Shown: in pieces, positions 12,406 through 23,392 of the stretch
Layout: every line of letters begins with the position of its first letter
Position numbering within the stretch: the stretch's first letter is position 1
Source: Hemileia vastatrix
Taxonomy: Eukaryota; Basidiomycota; Pucciniomycetes; Pucciniales; Zaghouaniaceae
Reading direction: 5' to 3'
Assembly: GCA_030280995.1 (NCBI GenBank)
Contig: JASXTE010000002.1
Location: forward strand, 20,162,683 to 20,226,682
DNA: 64,000 nucleotides
Notes under the pieces: generated by a model
What the model saw: the letters and a program-made list of their open reading frames with translations, nothing else
Databases searched by the model: none
Told to the model about the DNA's origin: nothing
Program-made: the position numbers and the translations under genes

Positions 12406-13112
12406 GACAAAAGAAAAAACAATAAAGAAAAAAGAAAAATAAAATAAATAAAAAAAGAAAAGTAATAAACAACAAACAACAAATATCAAAAGAAAAATGA
12501 TAAATGATAAATGAAAAAGAAATGAAAAATGAAAAGAGAAAAGAGAAAAAATAAAAAGAAATGAAAAAAGAATAGAAATAAAAAATAAAAAGAGAAAAAA
12601 TTAAAAATTAAAAATAAATAATAAAAAAATAAAAGAAAAGAAAAAGGGGAAAAAAAAGAATAATGAAAAATGAAAAAATGAAAATGAAAAATTAAATGAA
12701 ATATGAAATATGAAAAATGAAAAAATGAAAAATGAAAAAAATGAATAATGAAAAAAATAAAAATAAAAATGAAAAAAATGAAAAATGAAAAAATGAAATG
12801 AAAAATGAAAAATGAAGAAATAAAAAATGAAAAATGAAATGAAATAGGGGGTTTCAGTTCTGGCAAATCTTCACTTATTTAAGTGCTGTTTTCCAAACTA
12901 CACTAGCTCCATCACTGGTGGATTTCAAAATGAAATAAGTCACTTATTTCACTCAAATCCACACTTTCTCAACCAAAAGTGCTGATTTAACCATAACATC
13001 CAATTTCACTGATTTTTTAGCATCATCCCATTCATACACAGCACTCCACATCATAACACTTCATAAATCAAAACATAATACATCATTTACATTTTTATAC
13101 TGTATTTGAGGC

Positions 13113-13385
13113 ATGCCTTCCTCACTCTCAAATTGTGATAAGCTACATCAAGCAATGATTTCAAAGCTCTTGATCTCCTCTTGGACTCTTTTTGTGATTC
13201 TGATTCTGATCTTGAAGAAGATTTTCTTTATTTATCAAAAATAGCAAGAAACATTACCTTCTTCCAAGAAAGCCTCAAGTACTTCATACCTTAAGTACAC
13301 CATAAAACACCTCTTAACCTATCTGTACACAGTTTTAGACAGTGTTTCAGGAATTTTCATGAATGTTTCTTTAGGATTGATATTC
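13113..13385 (+). pseudogene. Harbinger transposase 5' fragment (element 0)
   Basis: ATG at 13113 begins MPSSLSNCDKLHQ-like sequence homologous to the intact transposase at 45556-46815, including the SDSDLEEDF acidic patch and PRKPQVLHTL. Stops and frameshifts are present and the homology ends near 13385, well before the first catalytic Asp. Confidence 0.75.
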
Positions 13386-13532
13386 TTTTCTGCATATTGA
13401 CTTTGATTTTATATTTTCTGTTATAGTCTCTTTTTTTCATTTCCCTTTTTTTTCCATCATCATCTCAACATGAAATCACATACTTCCTGCAATTGCATAA
13501 TTTTTCAGTCATTCCTTTTTTTCATCACCTAT

Positions 13533-13715
13533 CACTACAGCACATGTATGTTTTGCCATGGGGCACAACAATTATGCAAAAGTTACGAAAAAATTATTTT
13601 TTGCTCTTAAAAACCACCTGAGACCTTTAAGTGCCAAAAGCAATTGTTACATAACCATTGCGTAATTGTTGCCCCATTAATGTTCCCCAAGATGAAAAGA
13701 ACATTTATTGTAGTG
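13533..13715. mobile_element. CACTA-like MITE (183 bp)
   Basis: It begins CACTACAG and ends TGTAGTG, with three-base duplications TAT at 13530-13532 and 13716-13718. The two halves are roughly inverted copies around GGGGCACAACAATTATGC and GCGTAATTGTTGCCCC. The homologous empty site in elements 2 and 4 (about 31283 and 53357) has a single TAT. No coding capacity. Confidence 0.88.
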
Positions 13716-13995
13716 TATATCCATTTCCTCCTCTCCTCTTTCATCCCTCAAATAATTTGAAGTCAATTGTTTTCTCAACTCACCTCTCCAGGTAAGTCAT
13801 TTTTCATTTTTACTTATATATTTTCTAATTAATTTTTTTTTGTTTTTTTTTCTTGTATCTAAATTTTTTAGTAAGTGTTTATTTTTTGATTTCAAAGTAA
13901 AATTAACATTTTTTCTTCTCTCCCTCTTTTATTTCTATTTTTAGCTCCATCATCCTACTCTTCATCCCTCCTTGGCTAGGTCATTATACCCTGTC

Positions 13996-15155
13996 TGTCA
14001 GTATAGTCTAGTATATAAGTATGATATAATAGTGTTTATTTATGGTCCTACTACTTATTGATAAATGATTTAGTGATTAAACCTCAGGGGAAGACTAATA
14101 AAATAGATATACTCAATTTAAACTCACAATACTTGGATTGAAATGCGTGCATAGTGGTGGAAAATAGATAAATAGAATATAGTTATAGCTTATATAATGA
14201 TAATATCAACTTATAAAAGGCTTTATAATATATTTTTAAATGTTAATAATTGTAGTGAAGTATTTTATTGAATTGTAGTAAGTAATTGATGATAAATAAC
14301 TGTCAAAATCCCTCCTTACTTATACCCAAATCCCCTGGAGTGCACAGACCTTCAATCCAGATGATGTCACTGCTATCCCCAGCAATTACAGCACTGTGAG
14401 GGCCCATCACATCCCCATGGCGTCCACTTCAAGAAGATTCAACACCCAGACCTCCAGTAAGGACCCTCCATCACAATTAATGATAACACAGATCTATACC
14501 ACAAATAGAAAATCCAGATAAAAGCGGATACCATAAAGAAACAGGTTAAATAAGCAATCAAAAAGAGATTTAATGAAACCCAAAGCATATAAAGGAAACA
14601 AATAAAATGTCAAAGCCCCCACTAACATCCCCAAGCATCCACATTAACCCATAAATCCGTGAATAACCATCCAAGGAAGCAGATTAAGTTGTCCAAACTG
14701 AGTGTATGCGCCTGATATAGATGTCTATGCTTCTGTAGGCATTGTGAGTCCACTGATTTTGTCCATATGACCTAAAATAAGCAGAAAAACAAAGGTTATA
14801 GGCTATTAAGAGGCTAAAACCCACTTATAGACCTAAATATACATAATATACTGCATATTTCACTGAATATGAGCTTTATGTATACATATAAGCTTATGTA
14901 TGTCAATAATTACTTCATATCACTTAAGAAAAGTATATTATGACTCCATTAACACCTTAATAAGTATTATTAGTCTATGGATAAGCTATTTAAACTACTA
15001 TAATTTATATAATAGAGTAATAATTATATATATATGTAATATAATCATATATATTATTATTTTAACCTTATTTTTAAGATATAAGCTTAATTTACTTAAG
15101 GTTATCTTATTTTAAGTATAAGAAATACTCAGTCCTAGGGATATTTAGGCTGACA
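13996..15155 (-). mobile_element. Solo LTR (TGTCAGCC class, 1160 bp)
   Basis: Ends are TGTCAGTATAG (13996) and GGCTGACA (15155). Flanks CTGTC (13991-13995) and CTTTC (15156-15160) are a five-base target duplication with one mutation. The empty site in elements 2 and 4 (about 31582 and 53661) reads CCCTTTCCC, confirming it. The same LTR, inverted, is at 21377-22553. Confidence 0.9.
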
Positions 15156-15419
15156 CTTTCTCTCATTTCACTTTTTTTTTTTGGTTCCATTTCATTAAAA
15201 AACATACCTTGCACATTCTTTAAGCATTTAACTTGCTCCATATTCAATTTCCTCCAAATTCCAACTTCACTCTTTCTAACTCTATTTTTCCTACCTTTCA
15301 ATAAAGGTAAGTTTCATCTCCTTTTTTCATGTCTATATAATATCTCATTCTTTCTATGAATATTTCATACTTAAATATATGTAGGACTCATATCTGGATT
15401 AAAGTGGACTTATTCAACT

Positions 15420-16105
15420 CCTCCTGTTGTCAATTTTATTATTGCTCTTCAAGTTTTTGTAAAATTTTGAAAATAAGACTTAGAATTAGGGTTAGGTTTA
15501 CTCAAATCTAATGTCCTTTTACCTGTTTATTCTCTGAAGGCTATCTATTATTTCCCACAAACAGATTTGAATTTTTTTCAGTGGTAGCTGAGATATTGAC
15601 CTTTAAAGATTAGACCTTTTTTCCCAATTTGAATTTTTTTCTTTTATGATTTTATATACCAAATTAGGGTTAGGTTTATTTAAATCACATGTCCTTTAAC
15701 TGAAAATTCTACTGAAGCCTATCTTTTATTTCCCACAAACAGGTTTGAATAAGGTTCAGTGGTTTCTGAGATTTTGACCATTGAATTTGAGCCTTTTTTT
15801 CCAAATTTAACTTATCATATCCCTTGTTTTTATTTTACATAATTAGAGAATAATGATTCTGAAAATATTATCTGATGATTATCTAGGCTTTTATCTCCCT
15901 CTTTTTGGAATTTTCATCATCACTTTTCAAGTTTTTGTGCAAATTTGAAAAGTAGAGTAAGAATAAGGGTTAGGTTTATTTGAATCAACTTTCCTTTTAG
16001 CTGAATATACTTTGGAAGCCTATCCTTCATTTCCAATTAACCAATTTTAATTTGGTTCAGTGGTTGCTGAGATTTTGACCTTTAAAGGTGAGCCTTTTTT
16101 TAAAA
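15420..16105 (+). repeat. Tandem ~180-300 bp units with TTAGGGTTAGG core (element 0)
   Basis: Three diverged units, starting near 15483, 15660 and 15965, share TTAGGGTTAGGTTTATT, then CACAAACAG, TTCAGTGGTTGCTGAGAT and a poly-T run. Two units occur in elements 1, 2 and 4 (near 29800-29990, 31915-32230, 53990-54300). They occupy the place of the 5' exons of the dioxygenase gene found in element 5. Confidence 0.75.
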
Positions 16106-16285
16106 ATTTCACTTTTATTTATTTCATAATGCATATCATAACATTTACATCATGAATTTATCCTTCTAGATTCCTCAAACTACCTTCCTCTTTACTTATT
16201 ATTCTGCCCTTTCATCAAGATGTGTTTTTTTCTTTTTCTTACCATTTCCATATGTCTATCCTTCATGAATTATTGCTTTTCTTAT

Positions 16286-16640
16286 CAGATCAGTCAAAAG
16301 TGAGTCCAACAAATCAACAAGGTAGAAAAAGAAGGTAAATTTAATAAATTACAAATCTTTAGGTAGATAAAAAAATTTTGGGGATTTGTGAAGTCATGAA
16401 ATATTTATTATCCTTACTTAAATTTTTAATAAATAAATATGATATTTCAATTAACTAAACTAAAGTAATGAGCCAATGACCTTGTGTTGTATAAAATGTA
16501 ATCATGATAACATTAAATTGTTTCACAGGGTTCATCTTGCCTATACCTGTGGAAAGTCCCAAACTTAGTTTCTAGACTTGGTCCACATTTTGGCTTGAGG
16601 AATTTTCATTACTTTAAGACTAGTGAGTTTGACTTATCTT
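16286..16640 (+). pseudogene. Dioxygenase 3' remnant and downstream block (element 0)
   Basis: At 16286-16345 the sequence matches only the C-terminus of the TET-like gene (the region of QRINKVKKEGKVNQ). At 16500-16640 it matches the conserved block that follows the gene in elements 1, 2, 4 and 5. The catalytic core has been deleted. Confidence 0.65.
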
Positions 16641-16719
16641 ATTTATTTATTTATTAAATTATGGAATAATTCTAAATTTTGGTGATTTTCACCCCTTACT
16701 TCAATAAAATTCAGGGGAG

Positions 16720-17036
16720 TGTTAAGACCTAGGAAGGCAGACTACTACTAGCACTAATGTTAGCCTTAATGGGACTGAATATGCTGGGTAAAGAAGTGAG
16801 ATAAACTAGACTGAATATGTTGGGACTACCAACAGTGAGGGAAGAGGGGACTGACTATGGTACTTTTAGCAGTGAGACAAGAGAGTAATTAGATTACTAT
16901 AGAAGTTGTCCAATGAGGAGCACTCCACAGCTCTTGCCCAATATAACCCCCTTATGCAATATCCACTCTTCTGCCTCTTTGAAATGCATAGCGCCCATAG
17001 AGCTCCTCCTCCCCACCTTGAAACCAAATCCTAACA
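16720..17036 (-). mobile_element. Gypsy-B 3' LTR (317 bp)
   Basis: Minus strand begins TGTTAGGATTTGG after a polypurine tract and ends GGTCTTAACA at 16720, giving TGTTA...TAACA ends. It is homologous to the LTR at 39755-40144, including the repeated CTACTACTAGCACTAA near the end. Confidence 0.8.
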
Positions 17037-17051
17037 TTACCCCCTCTTTTA
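17037..17051 (-). other. Polypurine tract of Gypsy-B
   Basis: The minus strand reads AAAAGAGGGGGTAA just before the LTR start TGTTAGG. Confidence 0.6.
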
Positions 17052-17527
17052 TCCCTCCTTCCCCCTGCGCTCCTTCTCAAACTCCTTCAATTTTCCCTTT
17101 GCATTCACCAAATTTTTCACTGGTTCCCAACACCTATCTCTGACCCCATAGCCTTTCAAATGCACCAAGCACTGAACCTTTCCCATTTGTATCCTCTTAG
17201 AAACAATCTTTTTGCCTTGAATTCCTCTTCGTTTCCCACCTGGATTGGCACTGGTGGCTCTTCTGGGCATCCTGGAATTGTATCTTCTTTGCACTCTGTG
17301 AGCCATGAAATGTTGAAAACTTGGTGTACTTGCCTCATTGAGATTGGTAATTCCAGCTCATAAGCATAGTTGGATACCTTGTGCTTGACTTTAAATGTTC
17401 CCACTTTCTTGTGATCTAATTTAGTGCTGGGTTTCAATGTAGAAAGGAAATGTGAGCTTAGCCAAGCCTTGTCACCTACCTGTAGCGCGCAATGTTGGGT
17501 CTTTCCTTGATCATGATGAAGTCTCAT
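17049..17527 (-). pseudogene. Gypsy-B integrase C-terminus with chromodomain
   Basis: Two overlapping frames. The first (17156-17527) has LQVGDKAWLSS, KKVGTFKVKHKVSNYAYELEL and HQVFNISWL, the GPF/Y module. The second (17049-17306) has KIVSKRIQMGKVQCLVHLKG, then CWEPVKNLVNAKGKLKEF, a chromodomain with the pattern LVHWKGY...WEP..L.NA. A single frameshift between them breaks the protein. Chromodomains read methylated histone tails and steer chromoviruses into heterochromatin. Confidence 0.85.
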
Positions 17528-17611
17528 TTCTTTCTGGGATAACTTAAGCGCTGCCTCAAATTCTTGATGTATACTCAGTATTTTCTGAATCTGCTCTTTG
17601 GCTTCTAGGAC

Positions 17612-18550
17612 TTATAACATGGATGGGGTACCAATGGAGAATGTTGGATGATATCCATAGTTAGCATAGAACAGGGACATGCCTGTTGCAGCATGTGTCC
17701 AGTTATTGTGCAAGAATTCAGCAAGTGGTAATAGCTTTACCCAATCATCTTGCTGATAGTTAATGAAGTGGTGTAGGTATTTTTCAATTGCCTTGCTCAC
17801 TATCTCAGATTGCCCATCAGTTTTTGGATGCCATGCTGTTAAAAATATGGGCTTAATGTTCAGTCGCTCATAGATTTTTTTCGACAACTTAGAGTTAAAA
17901 GTACCTCCCCTATCTGATACTATACTTTCAGGAAATCCATGTAATTTTCAGAAATGTGCCACCATTAAGTCTCAAATACCCTCTGATGTGACTTTTTTAG
18001 TGGTGGGGAAAAAGTGCACTATCTTGGTGTAATGATCAACTACTGTGAGGATTTAATTCTTCCCTTGTGACTTGGGTAACTCCACTATAATATTGTAGGA
18101 GAGCTTCTTCAATGGCTGCTTGGAAATTTTCAGTGTATTCAATGGTGTTGTGGTTAGACTGACCTTGTTTCTCTGGAAAGAGTCACATGCCACTACATAG
18201 CGCTGGATGTACAACTTCATAGACTTCCAGTAAAATTTGTGATTTACCAACTCCACATTCTTCAGTGGTCCTTGGATTCCTTCCATTGGGGAATCATGTC
18301 TTGACTTGAATACCTGCCTTTTGAGATCTTTTTTTTGAACCACTATCCTTCCATTCCCATATAGTGCTTTCCCTTCTAAGTGGTACTTTTCTAATCCATT
18401 CCTTACCAATACCTTTTTTGATAACAGTACCTTCACCAACTCCTGCACTCCCTCATACTTTTCCTGCACCCTCCTTACCCATTCCATCAAATCCTTTTCC
18501 TTATCTAAGATTACCTCTTCAAGGTCTCCCTCCAATAATTTCTTCATCAT
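17612..18550 (-). pseudogene. Gypsy-B integrase
   Basis: The upstream frame (18053-18550) contains the zinc-binding region, with RHDSP and VACDSFQRNK; as in Gypsy-A one Cys is now Phe and a His is missing. The downstream frame (17612-17887) has WHPKTDGQSEIVSKAIEKYL with the catalytic Glu, and DDWVKLLPLAEFLHNN, a standard integrase end. The middle part with the two catalytic Asp residues (about 17888-18052) is broken by stops. Confidence 0.8.
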
Positions 18551-18765
18551 TTGGCACCACTATCCTCCTATTCCAATACAGCACTTCCCCTTCCATATCA
18601 TACTCCTCCAAGCCTTTCCTTACCAATACATCCTTTGATAAAAGCAGCTTCACCAGCTCTTTCCCTCACTCATCTTTTTTCTTCCCCCTCCTTACCCATT
18701 CCACCAACTCCTCATCTAGGATTATTCCCTCTTCAAGGTCCCCCTTCAATAAATTTGGGCCAACA
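18341..18765 (-). repeat. 217-bp tandem duplication in Gypsy-B
   Basis: The segment beginning CACTATCC at 18341 recurs at 18558 with substitutions. Both copies encode, on the minus strand, a charged stretch containing EEVILDKEKDLMEWVRR-type sequence between RNase H and integrase. It is an internal duplication of the linker. Confidence 0.8.
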
Positions 18766-18962
18766 GTATGTAGCTGGTCTGGTTCTGGGCACAAGTCAGG
18801 ACATCATGATATTTAATTAGGTTTTCCACTTTTCTTCCCTGGTCTGAATGTAACAGAAACATTAATGCTACTCAGAAGTTCTGCCCTGTGTGCTTGTTGG
18901 CACGTCAACTTCTTTGTGGTTAGGAAAGTTTCTTAGTTTTTATGATCTGTATAAATAATAAC

Positions 18963-20312
18963 TTATAAACAATGAGGCCCTCCTTCCAAATAATGGCACC
19001 AGGTGTGCAAAACCTCTACTAGTTCCAATAACTCCTTATTGTATATTTCATAGCTTAGTTCAGCCCCTATCAGTGTTTGTAACAAATATGCTACTGGGTG
19101 CAAGACATTTTCAGAATTATATTGGGATAATACTGCACCTAGTGCAAAATCTGAGCAGTCACATTTAAGAACAAATGGCTTTAATAAATCAGGGATCACA
19201 AGAATAGGGGCTGTCACAAATTTTCTTTTCAGATAGCCAAACACATCTTGCTGGCTATTGGTCCAGGTAAATTTAGCTTCTTTGTTCATGAGGTTGTGTA
19301 ATGGTTGGCAGATGTGGGAGTAATTTTCAATAAAACGGCAGTAAAAATTTTCAAAGCCTAAAAATGACTGGAGCTCCTTTACTGAAGCTGGTGTTGGCCA
19401 TTCTGTTACTGCCTTTACTTTCTCCTTGTCCATTTGCACCCTATCCTTTGAGATAGTAATACTTAGGTGGGGGATGTTGCTCACTGAGAAGACACATTTC
19501 TCTGGTTTTGACCATACTTGGGCTTGTTCCAAATTCTGCAAAAAGTCCTTCACACATATCTGGTGCTCCTCCATTGATCTGGAGTAAATCAAGATGCTAT
19601 CTAGATATACTGCTACATATATCCCTATTCTATCTCTGAAGATGCTATTTGTGAAGTGTTGAAAAGTGGTGGGCACATTAAACAGACCAAATGAAATTAC
19701 CAACCATTAAAAATGACAAAATTTAGTGTGAAATTCTAGTTTATTTTCATCTCCTTCTTTCACACATATGTTGTGGTAGCCTGCCCTGAGATCTAGGGAT
19801 GTGAAAATTACTTCACCCTGAAGACTTTCAATCAAATCACTAGTCATCGGAAGGGGGTATCTGTTCTTAACTGTTAATTAATTTAATCTTCTAAAATCCA
19901 TACATGTTCTCAGAGACCCATCCTTTTTTCCTGAAAAGATCACAGGTGCTGCACAGGGAGATTTCAATTCTCTAATGAAACCATTCTTTAAATTTTCATC
20001 AATTATCTCTTTTAGCACTGTTGATTCCAAAGTTGAAAATTGGATTATGTGACTACATTAAGGAGTCGCGCCAGGTATCAGGTCAATGGCAAAGTTGTAT
20101 GGTTGGTTGGGTGGTAGGGCTTTGACTCCAACATCTTTGAACAGTGGTAAGAATTCCCAATAGGCTTCAGAGATCATTTCTTTGAGGCTTTTTTTGGCTT
20201 TGAGGAGTGGGCCTTGGCTACAATCTTGGTGGATATTTTTCCAAGCTGTTGCATCAAATTCCAGTTCCTCCTCCTCCTTCAGCACCCCCCAAGCCCTGAA
20301 AGTTAGCATCAA
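18963..20312 (-). pseudogene. Gypsy-B reverse transcriptase and RNase H start
   Basis: 20058-20312 ends with ALPPNQPYNFAIDLIPGATP, the usual RT entry. The main frame (18963-19703) has SFGLFNVPTTFQHFTNSIF, then AVYLDSILIYS, where the YLDD catalytic pair has become YLDS. The thumb (SFLGFENFYCRFI) and RNase H start (FVLKCDCSDFALGAVLSQY, then ELSYEIYNKELLELV) follow. 19704-20057 covers the fingers but is broken by stops. The lost Asp abolishes polymerase function. Confidence 0.85.
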
Positions 20313-20329
20313 GAGAAAGTTTCAGTTCT

Positions 20330-20700
20330 TGCAGCAAGTCTACTGATGATAATAAAACACCAGGAGACTTGCCGGGAAGGGACCTTGACCCCTGAAGGGG
20401 CCAGGGGACAAATGCTTTCTCTGAACCATCCACCCATTTATCTTCTACCTTCCCCCATCCTTGTTGCACCTTCTCCTTTCCTTGTTGCACTTCATTTTAT
20501 TTCTGGCACTATTTGGTGCTCCCTGTTGGTGACCCATCCCCAGTCTGCTGCTTAGAATCAAGAGGAAGCATCAGTCCTGGCGGCAAGTCTACTGATGATA
20601 ACAAAACATCAGGAGACTCACCAGTATGGACCCCTGGCCCCTGAAGGGGCCAGGGGGTTGATACATTGGCGCCAGGAATCACTTTCCTTCCAATCAATTT
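20330..20700 (-). repeat. 249-bp tandem duplication with palindromic core (Gypsy-B)
   Basis: GTCTACTGATGATAA and the following CAGGAGACT recur at about 20339 and 20588. Each unit carries CCCCTGAAGGGGCCAGGGG, a near-palindrome. It lies between protease and RT. Confidence 0.75.
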
Positions 20701-20929
20701 GTGGGTTATATTGGTCCAGCCAAGTCATACCCAGTACCATTTTTTACTGGTCCTTCAGGTTTGTTGCATATTCCTTGCACTGAGACTCCCTTCCATCACA
20801 CCAGAGCCTGAAAAAAACTTTCTCTCTTACTTCTCCTCCACCACCTGGGGATCCTTCAAAAATAATTAGACTCCTAGGGTGGTACAATTTTTCTTTTTTC
20901 ATTTTATTTCAATGTAAGAACTTATTGGA

Positions 20930-21310
20930 AATGAAAAAATCTGTGGCTCCACAGTCCAGCAGGGCTCATACATTTGTTGTGGAATCAAGGGTCATTAAAG
21001 GCAATTTCAGTATAATACAATTATCATTCACTTCAAGTGGCTTACATGCTAATAATTATTCTACTAAAACGTCCTTATCTTTTCCCTCTAATTGGCTCAA
21101 GAAGGACACAACCTTAACTCCCAAGTGCTGTCTTTTACATGTGCCTTCCCTGTTCTATCATCAACCTCACTAACCCTTAATTTTCCCCTATACTCCCTTT
21201 CTAAATGACCACTTCCCCCACATTGGAGGCACAGCCCTCTGCTCATGCTTCTCTGGTACTCCTCATAAGATAACCATTTCCTCCCACTAGCGCCACATGC
21301 ATTTTCTGCA
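20930..21310 (-). pseudogene. Gypsy-B Gag zinc knuckle and protease
   Basis: Minus strand at about 21190-21260 encodes GLCLQCGGSGHLEREY, a zinc knuckle whose last Cys is Tyr. At about 20935-20985 it encodes ALLDCGATD, the protease active site with Ser replaced by Cys, preceded by an in-frame TGA. Gypsy-C carries the same Tyr, Cys and TGA, so these changes predate the split of the two copies. Confidence 0.75.
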
Positions 21311-21376
21311 ACTTGTTACTGATCTTGGAAAGAGTGGTGACTGAGAAGTGACTGATTTCAAATAATATAGGATCAT

Positions 21377-22553
21377 TGTCAGCCAAGATATCCCTAGGAC
21401 TGAGTATCTCTTATGCTTAAAATAAGATAACCTTAAGTACATTAAGCTTATATCTTAAAAATAAAGTTAAAACAATTATATATATGATTATAATACATAT
21501 ATATATAATTATTACTCTATTATATAACTTATAGTAGTTTAAATAGCTTATCCATAGCCCAATAATACTTATTAAGGTGTTAATGGAGTCATAATATACT
21601 TATCATAAGTGATATTAAGTAATTATTGACATACATAAGCTTAAATGTATACATAAAGCTCATATTCAGTGAAATATGCAGTATATTATGTATATTTAGG
21701 TCTACAAGTGGGTTTTAACACCTTAATAGCCTATAACCTTTGTTTTTCTGCTTTTTTTAGGTCATATGGACATAATCAGTGGATTCAAAATGCCTACAGA
21801 AGCATAGACATCTATTTCAGGTGCATACACTCAGTTTGGACAACTTAATCTGCTTCCTTGGATGGATATTCACAGATTTATGGGTTGGGAGGTCATGTCT
21901 GGGTTAATATGGATGCTTGGGGATGTTATTGGGGGCTTGGAAATTTCATTTGTTTTCTTTATATGCTTTGGGTTTCATTTTATTCCTTTTGGATTAGTTA
22001 ATTTACCTGTTTCTTTATGGTATCTGCTTTTATCTGGATTTTCTAAATATTGTTTGGGTCTGTGTTAGCATTAATTGTGATGGAGGGTCCTTACTGGAGG
22101 TCTGGATGTTGAATCTTCTTAAAGTGGAAGCCATGGGGATTTGATGGGTCCTCACAGTGCTGTAATTGCCAGGGATAGCAGTGACATCATCTGGATTGAA
22201 GGTCTGTGCACTCCAGGGGATTTTGGTATAAGTAAGGAGGTATTTGACAGGTTATTCATCATCAATTACTCACTACAATTCAATCAAACATTTAAATACA
22301 ATTATTAGCATTTAGAAATATATTATAAAGCCTTTATAATTTTATATTATCATTATATAATCTATAACTATATTCTATTTATCTATTTTCCACCACTAAG
22401 CACGCATTTAAATCCAAGTATTGTGAGTTTTATTTGAGTATAACTATTTTATTAGTCTTCCCCTGAGGTTTAATCACTAAATCATTTATAAATAAGTAGT
22501 ATTACCATTAATAAATACTATTAAATCATACTTATATACTAGACATACTGACA
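21377..22553 (+). mobile_element. Solo LTR (TGTCAGCC class, 1177 bp)
   Basis: Begins TGTCAGCCAAGATATCC and ends CATACTGACA. Perfect five-base duplication ATCAT at 21372-21376 and 22554-22558. GTATAAGTAAGGAGG near 22228 is the likely TATA region. It is the inverted partner of 13996-15155 and was inserted next to the truncated end of Gypsy-B. Confidence 0.93.
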
Positions 22554-22581
22554 ATCATATTGAAGCATGCACCTATAATTA

Positions 22582-23387
22582 TGTCACCGGACAACCTATG
22601 CACAAGGTCGAGGATGTTCCTGTAAGTGAGATGAGGGGTTTAGAGACTTCTTTGAAGCACAGAGGAATTTTTGAGGAAGTGCTTTGAAGATTACTCAAAA
22701 GAAGAGCTACTGCTTCGAGTTATATTTGAGAAGAATCTTAATATATTGTAAGGTAATACTAATATTCTTAGAATCTCACAAAGGGTTGTAACACTCAACA
22801 ATCAAAAGATTTTAAATTTAGAAATGATTATTGAGGGAAAAAGGAAATGTACAATAACAATGATTTAACTTGCAGTTTTACCACTATTAACTATAAATAC
22901 ATTTTATAATTTAATTCTAAAGAAAGTCAAACCAAAACCCAACCCTTTTTATATCCTTTACTCCTCCTCGCATTGACCTCATACCCATCTACTATTCTGC
23001 ACACCTCAGACCATTAAAAAATACACCCGTTACACCTGGACCCTCCTCACTAACATCTGTTAACCCCTTAATCCTCCACTAACCATTCCGTCCATGCTCA
23101 CTACCCCTTTTTAATAATTCACAGACTCTTAATAAACCTTTTAGCGTACTATTACATTGACTATTGCGCTGTGCCTCGCTTATTGAGAAAAAGACTAAGA
23201 CACACTATTGAGAGATTGACTAATGTAGATTTAGAGTTTTAGACTAGCGCAGTTGAATAGTGAGTACACAAAGGAAAGTCGCAGTTGCTATGAAGAATTG
23301 CTTTCTGCGCTTCGAGTATGGATTTAGACCTCTGTATCATTAATTTAATGAGCTGCTTTTGCCTCGAGTGTCACGTGGCGTGTGACA
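22582..23387 (-). mobile_element. Solo LTR (806 bp), second copy
   Basis: Plus strand begins TGTCACCGGACAACC and ends GTGTGACA, with perfect duplication AATTA at 22577-22581 and 23388-23392. It is the inverted copy of 4478-5283, exactly the same length. The minus strand has GGATATAAAAAGGG near 22950, so it reads on the minus strand. Only 28 bases separate it from the solo LTR on its left. Confidence 0.93.
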
Positions 23388-23392
23388 AATTA

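Larger units (their letters stand above)
10563..12842. repeat. 2.3 kb A-rich low-complexity tract
   Basis: The plus strand is almost only A with G, T and rare C. Blocks of GAAAA-type, ATAAAA-type and GAAATGAAAA-type repeats follow each other. Long open frames of Phe, Leu, Ile and Tyr on the minus strand are only translations of the repeat. It sits exactly between the Gypsy-A 5' LTR and Harbinger element 0. Confidence 0.9.
12846..16719 (+). mobile_element. Element 0: rearranged, dead Harbinger-type element (family 1 TIR)
   Basis: It starts AGGGGGTTTCAGTTCTGGC, a mutated family 1 TIR, preceded by AAT at 12843-12845. It holds a transposase 5' fragment (13113-13385). From about 13390 the sequence matches the family 2 cassette (compare 31200-32300), with a CACTA-like MITE and a solo LTR inserted in it. 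Most of the dioxygenase gene is gone. The right end is lost at 16719, where Gypsy-B begins. It is much more diverged than elements 1 to 6, so it is an older copy. Confidence 0.8.
16720..21310 (-). mobile_element. Gypsy-B: 5'-truncated chromovirus
   Basis: Minus-strand order: zinc knuckle and protease (20930-21310), RT and RNase H (18963-20312), integrase (17612-18550), chromodomain (17049-17306), polypurine tract, 3' LTR (16720-17036). The chromodomain after the integrase defines a chromovirus. Homology to Gypsy-C stops at about 21310, and no 5' LTR is found, so the left part of Gag is missing. Stops, frameshifts and a mutated RT catalytic site make it inactive. Confidence 0.85.

Noticed and set aside
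10545..12482. Very long Phe/Leu/Ile/Tyr-rich open frames on the minus strand
   Set aside because: They are translations of A-rich seven-base repeats, open in several frames at once, with no domain.
14900..15301. Short frames in and next to the solo LTR
   Set aside because: They fall in AT-rich LTR sequence and do not persist in the copy at 21377-22553.
15483..16000. Telomere sequence (TTAGGGTTAGG)
   Set aside because: Only two hexamers per unit, not iterated; part of a transposon repeat.
18364..18820. Plus-strand frames rich in Ser, Pro and Leu
   Set aside because: Antisense of the duplicated Gypsy-B linker.
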